A stretch of DNA of 31,638 bases, from positions 1 to 31,638 of the IMG/VR virus record IMGVR_UViG_3300007539_000108, one strand, 5' to 3'. The stretch is from a virus. How positions within the stretch are numbered: the stretch's first letter is position 1; each line of letters opens with the position of its first letter. A model generated the notes under the pieces. The model had not been told where the DNA came from. It was given only the letters and a program-made list of their open reading frames with translations, and did not search any database. This document shows positions 1 to 7,195 of the stretch, piece by piece. Made by a program: the position numbers and the translations under genes.

Positions 1-637
1 TGGAGTAACTGTAAGTTCTACGGATGGAATTACAACACCATCTATTAGAATTTTGGGACCATTAACAGCAGAGTCTTTAAATATAAGTGGTGTTTCAACT
101 CTTGCCTCTGCTGGTGGAATTACTACTACTGGAGGAGATCTTTTTGTCGGTAAAAATTTATATGTAGAAGGAACATCTGAATTTATTGGAGTTGCCACTT
201 TTAGGGGTGGAACAATAAGCATAGGTGATTCAATAGGAGATGATATTAATATTGGTGGTGAATTTATATCAAATCTAAATCCAAATGATGATGCAACATA
301 TGATATTGGTATAGATTCAAAAAGATGGAGAGATGCTAGATTTTCTGGATTAGTAACAACAAACAATTTATTTGTATCTGGAGTTTCTACATTTACAAAT
401 AATCTAGATATTAATGGTGATGTAAAAATAACTGGATTTGCATCAGTAACTGAAGGACTATACTACGATTCTAATGATTATAATGGTCCAAATGGCATTG
501 CATATTTTGATAATACTGGAAGATTGATTGGGGCAGCAAGTACTGAAAATGCATTAACTGAAACATATTTTATTCTTACAACTAATGCAGTAGGAATACC
601 TACTTGGACATCGGTTATTGATGGAGGAGAATTCTAA
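1..637 (+). CDS. Virion structural / tail-fibre-like protein, 5' truncated
   Basis: The reading frame is open from base 2 to the stop at 635-637, so the true start lies upstream; the TTG at 53 is internal. The visible 211 or so residues are rich in Gly, Ser, Thr, Ile and Val and contain degenerate beta repeats of the type GVSTL..., GVATF..., GVSTFTNNLDINGD. There is also a DATYDIGIDSKRWRDARFSG segment, which resembles the repeat found before the end of many phage fibre and structural proteins. The protein ends IPTWTSVIDGGEF, an ending I associate with cyanophage structural proteins. The stop overlaps the gp13 start by one base (TAATG). It is probably part of a long fibre or other appendage of the virion; which appendage cannot be told from the C-terminus alone. 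Confidence 0.75.
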   Translation, partial: GVTVSSTDGITTPSIRILGPLTAESLNISGVSTLASAGGITTTGGDLFVGKNLYVEGTSEFIGVATFRGGTISIGDSIGDDINIGGEFISNLNPNDDATYDIGIDSKRWRDARFSGLVTTNNLFVSGVSTFTNNLDINGDVKITGFASVTEGLYYDSNDYNGPNGIAYFDNTGRLIGAASTENALTETYFILTTNAVGIPTWTSVIDGGEF

Positions 638-1479
638 TGGCAAAACCAACTACCAGACAAGAATTAATAGATTATTGTTTAAGAAAATTGGGAGCACCTG
701 TACTAGAAATTAATGTTGCAGATGAGCAAATTGATGATTTAGTTGATGATGCATTGCAATATTTTAATGAAAGGCATTATGATGGCGTTGAAAGAATGTA
801 CTTAAAATATAAAATAACTCAAGATGATATTGATAGAGGTAAAGCAGGTGGAACTGATGGTGTTGGAATAGTAACAACTACAGGATCTTCCAGCATTCCT
901 GGATATGGTACAACAACTTTTAATTTTTACGAATCTTCAAACTATATCCAGGTTCCAGATTCTGTTATTGGTATTGAAAAAATATTTAAGATTGATACTA
1001 GTTCAATTTCAGGAGGAATGTTTAATATAAAATATCAATTATTTTTAAATGATCTTTATTATTTCAATTCTGTAGAACTATTACAATATTCTATGGTAAA
1101 ATCATATCTTGAAGATATTAACTTTTTATTAACAACAGATAAACAAATAAGATTCAATAAGAGACAAAATAGGCTTTACTTGGATATTGACTGGTCTTCA
1201 GAAACTGCAGATACTTTTTTTGTTATTGATTGTTATAGAGCATTGGATCCATCTGATTTTTCTAAAGTTTATAGTGATAGTTTTGTTAAAAAATATTTAA
1301 CGGCATTAATTAAAAAACAATGGGGGCAAAATTTAATAAAGTTTCAAGGAGTAAAGCTTCCTGGTGGAATTGAATTAAATGGCAGACAAATGTATGAAGA
1401 TGGTGAAAAAGAACTTGAAGATATTAAACAAAGAATGTCTTTAGAATACGAAATTCCTCCTCTTGATATGATTGGATAA
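637..1479 (+). CDS. 13: Neck protein gp13
   Basis: 280 residues, slightly shorter than T4 gp13 (about 309). The N-terminus PTTRQELIDYCLRKLGAPV and the following acidic helix (DEQIDDLVDDALQYFNERHYDG) are characteristic of cyanophage gp13. The family forms, with gp14, the neck that closes the DNA-filled head and receives the tail. The gene is followed after five bases by gp14, then gp15, gp16 and gp17, the standard T4-like order, which supports the call strongly. The start is fixed by the TAATG overlap with the preceding gene. Nothing looks damaged. Confidence 0.9.
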   Translation: MAKPTTRQELIDYCLRKLGAPVLEINVADEQIDDLVDDALQYFNERHYDGVERMYLKYKITQDDIDRGKAGGTDGVGIVTTTGSSSIPGYGTTTFNFYESSNYIQVPDSVIGIEKIFKIDTSSISGGMFNIKYQLFLNDLYYFNSVELLQYSMVKSYLEDINFLLTTDKQIRFNKRQNRLYLDIDWSSETADTFFVIDCYRALDPSDFSKVYSDSFVKKYLTALIKKQWGQNLIKFQGVKLPGGIELNGRQMYEDGEKELEDIKQRMSLEYEIPPLDMIG

Positions 1480-1484
1480 TAAAA

Positions 1485-2909
1485 ATGACATTAAATCCAT
1501 TTTTTCTACAGGGATCCACAAATGAACAATTTCTTGTTCAAGATCTTATCAATGAGCAATTAAAAATTTATGGAGTAGAAGTTTATTATCTGCCAAGAAA
1601 AATTTTTAAAACAGATGATATTATCCGAGAAATACAATCATCTAAATTTGATGATTCTTTTTTAATAGAAGCATATGTTAATAACTATGATGGATATTCT
1701 CCAGATAGTGATATAATGACTAAATTTGGACTTAGACTTAAAAATGAAGTAAATTTAATAATATCTAGGGAGAGATATGAAGAATTTATTGTACCATTTT
1801 TGGAAGGAATAAGTTCTGGAATTAGAGATGGTGTAATTTTAGATTATAATTTTGCAGATTTAATTACCCGCCCAAAAGAAGGAGATTTAATTTATTTCCC
1901 ACTTGGAGAAAGACTTTTTGAAATTAAAAGAGTTGAATCAGAAAAACCATTCTACCAATTGGGGAAAAATTATGTATATGAACTAAGCTGCGAACTTTAT
2001 GAATATGAAAATGAACTTATTGATACTGCAATAGAAGAAGTTGATAATACTGTTGAAGATGAAGGATATATTACAACATTAGTCCTCACAGGTCTTGCTG
2101 TTACTGCTACTGCATCTGCAGTTATAAGAAGCGGATCAGTTAGTGAAATATTTTTAAATAATGATGGAAGTGGATATGCTTCACAACCTACAGTTACTTT
2201 TTCAGAATCTCCAACTGGAATTACTGCTACAGCTGTTGCAATAACTACAACAAAAGGGAACGTGCAATCTATTGAAAGAATTGAATTAATTAATGCAGGT
2301 TCTGGTTATACAACGCCACCAACAATTACATTTTCTGGTGGTAATGGAACTGGAGCAGCAGCTACTTGCTCTATTGGGGGAACTCAATTTAGTGTTAGTT
2401 CTCTTAATATTACAAATCCTGGAACTGGATATGCAACTGTTCCTGAAGTTATTATTGATGGTCCTGGAGTTGGAGTTACTGCAACAGGAATTGCAGGAAT
2501 AAATACTGATAATGAAATTGATTATTTAAGAATTATAAAACCTGGAATAGGTTATACCCAAGCACCTGAAGTATCATTTACTGGATTTTCTACTATTGGA
2601 ATTGGAACATTTATTTACAATGAAGAAGTTATCGGACAAACATCCGGAGTAACTGCAAGAGTTAAAAATTTTAGAAGAGATTTTACTTTTAATACTATAA
2701 ATCCAATAGTCAATCTTAGAGTATCACTAAATACTGGTAAGTTTAGTGCTGGTGAAATTATTGTGGGATCTATTTCCAATTCTAAATATGTAGTTAAGTC
2801 TCACGATTTGGAAAGTTATGATAATCCATATGATACCAATGAAGAAATTGAGACACAAGCAGATAGTATATTAGATTTTTCAGAATCTAATCCATTTGGA
2901 GAGTATTAA
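1485..2909 (+). CDS. 14: Neck protein gp14 with inserted beta-repeat domain
   Basis: 474 residues, far longer than T4 gp14 (about 256). Residues 1-185 are recognisable gp14: NPFFLQGSTNEQFLVQDLIN at the start, then YGVEVYYLPRKI and the YNFADLITRPKEGD segment. Between about residues 200 and 370 there are four copies of a motif of the form G-x-G-Y-x-x-x-P-x-V/I-x-F at residues 228, 272, 313 and 354, spaced 41-44 residues apart. A further beta-rich stretch (IGQTSGVTARV) leads to an acidic tail ending FGEY. The repeats look like a surface-exposed beta domain carried on the neck. The stop overlaps the gp15 start (TAATG). gp14 works with gp13 at the head-tail junction. Confidence 0.88.
   Translation: MTLNPFFLQGSTNEQFLVQDLINEQLKIYGVEVYYLPRKIFKTDDIIREIQSSKFDDSFLIEAYVNNYDGYSPDSDIMTKFGLRLKNEVNLIISRERYEEFIVPFLEGISSGIRDGVILDYNFADLITRPKEGDLIYFPLGERLFEIKRVESEKPFYQLGKNYVYELSCELYEYENELIDTAIEEVDNTVEDEGYITTLVLTGLAVTATASAVIRSGSVSEIFLNNDGSGYASQPTVTFSESPTGITATAVAITTTKGNVQSIERIELINAGSGYTTPPTITFSGGNGTGAAATCSIGGTQFSVSSLNITNPGTGYATVPEVIIDGPGVGVTATGIAGINTDNEIDYLRIIKPGIGYTQAPEVSFTGFSTIGIGTFIYNEEVIGQTSGVTARVKNFRRDFTFNTINPIVNLRVSLNTGKFSAGEIIVGSISNSKYVVKSHDLESYDNPYDTNEEIETQADSILDFSESNPFGEY
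2166..2579 (+). repeat. Four GxGYxxxPxVxF repeats inside gp14
   Basis: Protein-level tandem repeats: GSGYASQPTVTF, GSGYTTPPTITF, GTGYATVPEVII and GIGYTQAPEVSF begin at gp14 residues 228, 272, 313 and 354. The copies are diverged at the DNA level. I read them as strand-turn-strand units of a beta domain. Confidence 0.8.
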
Positions 2910-3952
2910 TGTTAGGAACTTACTTTTATCACGAAATAATAAGAAAAACAATTATTTCTTTTGGAACTTTGTTTAATAATATTTACATAAGACACACTAA
3001 AAGTGATGGAAGTATATTGGACGAAACAAAAGTAGGTATTTCTTATGGTCCAATGCAAAAGTTTTTGGCAAAGATACAAGAACAAGAACAGTTGACAAAA
3101 CCAATTGCAACTACTCTTCCAAGAATGTCTTTTGAAATGATTAATATACAATATGACCAAAGTAGAAAAACTGGAGTTACCCAAACTTTTAAAGCATCTG
3201 ATGGAAGTAATTTAAAAAAAGTTTTTATGCCAGTTCCATATAATATTGGATTTGAGCTTAATATTTTTAGTAAATTGAATGATGATGCATTACAAATTAT
3301 AGAACAAATATTACCATTTTTTCAACCTTCTTTTAATGTGACTGTAAACTTAGTAGATTCAATTGGAGAAAAAAGAGATATTCCAATAGTTCTTAATAGC
3401 ATATCATTCAATGATGAATATGAGGGATCTTTTCAAACGAGAAGGGCACTAATTTATACACTAAGATTTACTGCAAAATCTTATCTCTTTGGTCCAATTT
3501 CTAATGATTCTGAAGGACTCATTAAAAAAGTGCAGGTTGATTATTATAGTAATAATAATACTGTAAACGCATCTAGACAAAAAAGATACATTTCTGAGCC
3601 AAAAGCCATAAAAGATTATAATAATGATTCATCTACAATATTAACCAAAGAAGTAAATAAAGAAGATTCTTTTATATTAGTTCAAAATAGCAGTTCAATA
3701 AGTCCCAATTCTTATATACAAATAGATAATGAAGTTTTATTTGTTAAAAAAATTGAAAATAATAGATTATTAGTAGAAAGATCTCAATATAATACATTTC
3801 CAGATTTTCATCCTAATGATTCAATTATAAATGTTATAAATGAATCTGATGATGATTTGTTGATTCCCGGTGATGATTTTGGTTTTAGTGAATATCGTTA
3901 TGATTTTAATGATGGAAAAATATATAGTCCGAGTAGGGATATTGATATATGA
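2909..3952 (+). CDS. 15: Tail sheath stabiliser / tail completion protein gp15
   Basis: 347 residues; T4 gp15 is about 272. The N-terminus MLGTYFYHEIIRKTIISFGT, followed by LFNNIYIRH, is diagnostic of T4-like gp15, the hexameric terminator that caps the tail and binds the neck. The central part (PRMSFEMINIQYDQSRKTG, then VPYNIGFELNIFSKLNDD and QILPFFQPSFNVTVNL) is the conserved beta core. The C-terminal 100 or so residues (LTKEVNKEDSFILVQNSS and beyond) are extra relative to T4. The start overlaps the gp14 stop and the stop overlaps the gp16 start (ATGA), so translation is probably coupled. Confidence 0.9.
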   Translation: MLGTYFYHEIIRKTIISFGTLFNNIYIRHTKSDGSILDETKVGISYGPMQKFLAKIQEQEQLTKPIATTLPRMSFEMINIQYDQSRKTGVTQTFKASDGSNLKKVFMPVPYNIGFELNIFSKLNDDALQIIEQILPFFQPSFNVTVNLVDSIGEKRDIPIVLNSISFNDEYEGSFQTRRALIYTLRFTAKSYLFGPISNDSEGLIKKVQVDYYSNNNTVNASRQKRYISEPKAIKDYNNDSSTILTKEVNKEDSFILVQNSSSISPNSYIQIDNEVLFVKKIENNRLLVERSQYNTFPDFHPNDSIINVINESDDDLLIPGDDFGFSEYRYDFNDGKIYSPSRDIDI

Positions 3953-4389
3953 ACAAAGATTTTGAAAAAATAAATGAAACTTTAGATATTGAACCAACTT
4001 CAGTAGTAAAAGAAATTATTAAAGATACAAAAAAAGAAATTAAAAAAATTGAAAATTTAAAAAATAAAGAAGAACCGGAAATTGATTATGAATATGTTAG
4101 GGGAACACTTTATAGTTTAATTGAAAAAGGTCAAGAGGCTGCATCTAGTTTATTGGAACTTGCACAAGATGGTCAACAACCAAGAGCTTATGAAGTATTT
4201 GGACAATTAATAAAAAATGTTGCAGATTCTACTGATAAATTAATGGATATACACCAAAAAATGAAAGAATTGAAAAAAGAAGATTCAAACAATCCAAAAA
4301 ACGTCACAAATGCTCTTTTTGTTGGATCAACAGCAGAACTTCAAAAACTTTTAAAAAATGGACTCCCATCTTCAGATAATTCTAAATAG
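3949..4389 (+). CDS. 16: Terminase small subunit gp16
   Basis: 146 residues (T4 gp16 about 164), helical and charged. The pattern YEYVRGTLYSLIEKGQEAA...QPRAYEVFGQLIKNVADSTDKL matches the oligomerising coiled-coil core of T4 gp16, and the C-terminal NALFVGSTAELQKLL matches the T4 segment NATVFMGSPTELM. Small terminase forms a ring that stimulates the gp17 packaging motor. ATGA overlap with gp15. In this genome gp16 is separated from gp17 by the DUF5872 gene. Confidence 0.9.
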   Translation: MNKDFEKINETLDIEPTSVVKEIIKDTKKEIKKIENLKNKEEPEIDYEYVRGTLYSLIEKGQEAASSLLELAQDGQQPRAYEVFGQLIKNVADSTDKLMDIHQKMKELKKEDSNNPKNVTNALFVGSTAELQKLLKNGLPSSDNSK

Positions 4390-4404
4390 TTTAAAAAAGA
4401 AAAA

Positions 4405-5457
4405 ATGAAAACTTTTAAGTCTTTTTTATTAGAAGCAAGAAAATCTGGAGATTATTCTCTTCATGATTGGTTTTCTAAAAGTAAATCTTCGGATGGAACT
4501 CCTGGTTGGGTGCAACTAGGAGGAAAGTATGCAGGAAAACCTTGCGCTAAACAACCAGGACAAACCACAAAGCCAAAATGTGGTAGTTCAAAAATGGCTT
4601 CAGAAATGAGTAAAGAAGAAGAAGATTCTGCAGCAAGAAGAAAAAGAAAAAAAGATCCAAACCCAGAAAGATCAGGAAAAGCAAAATTTGTAGCAACTGA
4701 AGAAAAGAAAGATCATGAGTACTCTATGGCTCGTTCTGAATTGAAAACAATTGACAATGCAAGTAAGCGTCTCAAGAAAAAAATGGGTAAATCTGGTGAG
4801 GGTAATTTGAGATCTTGGGTACAATCAAAAATAACTAAAGCAGCGGATTATATAGATACTGCTGCAGATTATGTAACCAATGAAGAAAAGGATGCTTGCT
4901 ACCATAAAGTAAAATCTCGTTACAAAATTTGGCCAAGTGCTTATGCTTCTGGTGCTCTTGTTAAATGCCGTAAAGTTGGCGCAGCAAATTGGGGAACAAA
5001 ATCCGAAAGCACCAATTCGCTTGATGGTGATTGGCATACTCCAATTCGAGAAAGACCAGATAGATATTGCCCAAAATGCGAAAAACTTGAAAAAAGAAGT
5101 GAATGTAAATACGGTTCAAGATATTGGGATATGTTTTCTTTACCAGCAGAGATAATTAGTTCAAAAAAAGATTATAATATAACAATGCCATATCCCGCAA
5201 ATGAGGAAATAAATATAGATGAAAAATATTTAAGAATTCAAACTCGTGGAACTACATATACAATAATTTTGAATTGGAGAGGAAAAAATATAACATCTCA
5301 GATGTTTTTTCAACAATTTACTAGACCAACAAAAGAAGAAGTAAGAAAAGAAATTAATAAAATTTATCCTGGATCTATAGTTTTATATTATTACCCATCA
5401 GCACAGGATCCAACTAAACCATTACTTTTTACTGGAGATGCTAACGGACTTAAATAA
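4405..5457 (+). CDS. DUF5872-type protein with a capsid-targeting-like leader; putative internal head protein
   Basis: 350 residues of unknown function. The first 11 residues, MKTFKSFLLEA, closely resemble the capsid-targeting leader of the T4 internal proteins (MKTYQEFIAEA), which the gp21 protease removes after the Glu; here the matching cut would be after E10. Residues 16-95 resemble the DUF5872 family (SSDGTPGWVQLGGKYAGKPC, then QPGQTTKPKCGSS and a basic ARRKRKKDPN). Residues 160-197 carry a second conserved module (YKIWPSAYASGALVKCRKVG). A CPKC pair with a later Cys (222-234) suggests bound zinc. The C-terminal 80 residues (YLRIQTRGTTYTIILNWRGK; RPTKEEVRKEINKIYPGS) form a third module. 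Its position between the terminase genes fits a late protein. Packaging and injection are inference. Confidence 0.7.
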   Translation: MKTFKSFLLEARKSGDYSLHDWFSKSKSSDGTPGWVQLGGKYAGKPCAKQPGQTTKPKCGSSKMASEMSKEEEDSAARRKRKKDPNPERSGKAKFVATEEKKDHEYSMARSELKTIDNASKRLKKKMGKSGEGNLRSWVQSKITKAADYIDTAADYVTNEEKDACYHKVKSRYKIWPSAYASGALVKCRKVGAANWGTKSESTNSLDGDWHTPIRERPDRYCPKCEKLEKRSECKYGSRYWDMFSLPAEIISSKKDYNITMPYPANEEINIDEKYLRIQTRGTTYTIILNWRGKNITSQMFFQQFTRPTKEEVRKEINKIYPGSIVLYYYPSAQDPTKPLLFTGDANGLK

Positions 5458-5489
5458 TTTTAGTTTAGATTTGGTTAAGGAAAATAAAT

Positions 5490-7139
5490 ATGAGTAGTGA
5501 TCAGTATCTTGGGAACCCTTTGCTTAAAAAAGCAAATACCCCCATAGAATTTACAGAAGAACAAATAAAACAATTTATATTATGTAAGAATGATCCTGTA
5601 TATTTTGCCAAAAATTATATAAAAATTGTTTCGCTTGATCATGGTTTAGTGCCATTTAAAATGTATAAGTTCCAAGAAAAACTTATCAATAATTTCCATG
5701 ATCACAGATTCAACATTTGTAAAATGCCCCGACAGTCTGGTAAATCTACCACTGTCGTTGCTTATTTGTTACATTATGCGCTATTTAATGATAATGTCAA
5801 TATTGCGATTCTTGCTAATAAAGCATCTACTGCTAGAGACCTTCTTGGAAGACTTCAATTAGCTTATGAAAATTTACCAAAGTGGATGCAGCAAGGTGTT
5901 TTAATATGGAATAAAGGGTCTTTAGAGTTAGAAAATGGATCAAGAATATTAGCAGCATCTACTTCAGCTTCTGCAGTTCGTGGTGGATCTTATAATGTAA
6001 TATTTCTTGATGAGTTTGCATTTGTACCAAATCATATTGCTGATGAATTTTTTAGCTCAGTTTATCCGACAATATCATCTGGACAATCTACAAAACTAAT
6101 AATTGTTTCAACCCCACACGGGATGAATCATTTTTATAAAATTTGGCATGATGCAGAAAGAAAAAAGAATCAATATATTCCAACAGATGTTCATTGGTCT
6201 GAAGTTCCAGGAAGGGATGAAGAATGGAAAAAACAAACCATAGAAAATACAAGCGAACAACAATTTCAGGTAGAATTTGAATGTGAATTTCTTGGGTCTG
6301 TAGGAACTTTAATAAATCCATCAAAATTAAAATCTTTAGTGTATGATGAACCATTAAGAAAAAATGCTGGTTTGGATGTATATGAAAATCCAATGGATGA
6401 TCATACTTACATCATGACTGTAGATGTTTCTAGAGGAACAAATAACGACTATTCTGCTTTTATTGTATTTGATATTTCATCATTTCCTTATAAAATAGTA
6501 GCAAAATATAGAAACAATGAAATAAAACCAATGCTTTTTCCAAATATAATAATGGATGTTGCTAATGCATATCATAAAGCATTTGTTTTAGCAGAAGTAA
6601 ATGATATAGGTGAACAAGTAACTAGCATTCTTCATTTTGATTTAGAATATGATAATATTTTAATGTGTGCTATGAGGGGAAGAGCTGGACAACTTGTTGG
6701 TCAAGGGTTTTCTGGTAAAAAAACCCAACTTGGAGTAAAAATGTCAAAGACTGTTAAAAAAATTGGATGTTCAAATTTAAAAACAATAATTGAAGATGAT
6801 AAGCTAATCTTCAATGATTATGAAATTATTAGTGAGCTTACTACTTTTATTCAAAAAAATCATTCATTTGAAGCAGAAGAGGGTTGCAATGACGACCTTG
6901 TTATGTGTTTGGTCATATTTTCTTGGTTAATTGTTCAAGATTATTTCAAAGAAATGACCGATAATGATGTAAGAAAAAGAATATATGAGGACCAAAAAGA
7001 ACAAATAGAACAAGATATGTCTCCATTTGGATTTATCGTTGATGGAATGGATGAGGAAAGAACGTTTGTTGATATGGATGGAGACAGATGGTTTACTGAT
7101 GAATACGGAGATGTTTCTTACATGTGGGAATATAGATAA
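5490..7139 (+). CDS. 17: Terminase large subunit gp17, DNA packaging ATPase/nuclease
   Basis: 549 residues (T4 about 610). The N-terminal ATPase has a Walker A-like loop MPRQSGKST at residues 79-87, a Walker B with catalytic Glu in IFLDEFAF at 171-178, and a coupling motif near IIVSTPHGMN. The C-terminal RNase H-like nuclease shows MTVDVSRGTNNDYSAF with D312, E369 in VLAEVNDIG and the Asp pair in CNDDLVMC (468-469), matching the T4 catalytic triad. The enzyme cuts concatemeric DNA and pumps it through the portal gp20. The C-terminus is acidic and aromatic. The ORF is intact. ATG at 5490 directly follows an A-rich leader. Confidence 0.97.
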   Translation: MSSDQYLGNPLLKKANTPIEFTEEQIKQFILCKNDPVYFAKNYIKIVSLDHGLVPFKMYKFQEKLINNFHDHRFNICKMPRQSGKSTTVVAYLLHYALFNDNVNIAILANKASTARDLLGRLQLAYENLPKWMQQGVLIWNKGSLELENGSRILAASTSASAVRGGSYNVIFLDEFAFVPNHIADEFFSSVYPTISSGQSTKLIIVSTPHGMNHFYKIWHDAERKKNQYIPTDVHWSEVPGRDEEWKKQTIENTSEQQFQVEFECEFLGSVGTLINPSKLKSLVYDEPLRKNAGLDVYENPMDDHTYIMTVDVSRGTNNDYSAFIVFDISSFPYKIVAKYRNNEIKPMLFPNIIMDVANAYHKAFVLAEVNDIGEQVTSILHFDLEYDNILMCAMRGRAGQLVGQGFSGKKTQLGVKMSKTVKKIGCSNLKTIIEDDKLIFNDYEIISELTTFIQKNHSFEAEEGCNDDLVMCLVIFSWLIVQDYFKEMTDNDVRKRIYEDQKEQIEQDMSPFGFIVDGMDEERTFVDMDGDRWFTDEYGDVSYMWEYR

Positions 7140-7150
7140 AAATAGTATTT

Positions 7151-7158
7151 TATAAATA
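7151..7158 (+). promoter_or_regulatory. T4-type late promoter (TATAAATA) for gp18
   Basis: Exact match to the T4 late -10 box TATAAATA, 37 bases upstream of the gp18 ATG, in the 56-base gap after gp17. A purine-rich Shine-Dalgarno (TAGAGGGAAAG) lies between it and the start. Late promoters of this kind are recognised by gp55-containing RNA polymerase, and gp55 is encoded in this window. Confidence 0.75.
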
Positions 7159-7195
7159 ATATTAGACTAAATGAAACTTCTTTAGAGGGAAAGAC

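Noticed and set aside
4381-4388. TCTAAATA boxes at 4381 and 26813, and AATAAATA at 15889, as late promoters
   Set aside because: One mismatch each to TATAAATA, expected by chance in this AT-rich DNA; the 26813 site is directly followed by a terminator.
5483-5490. AATAAATA before gp17 as a late promoter
   Set aside because: It runs into the start codon, leaving no room for a leader, and has a mismatch.
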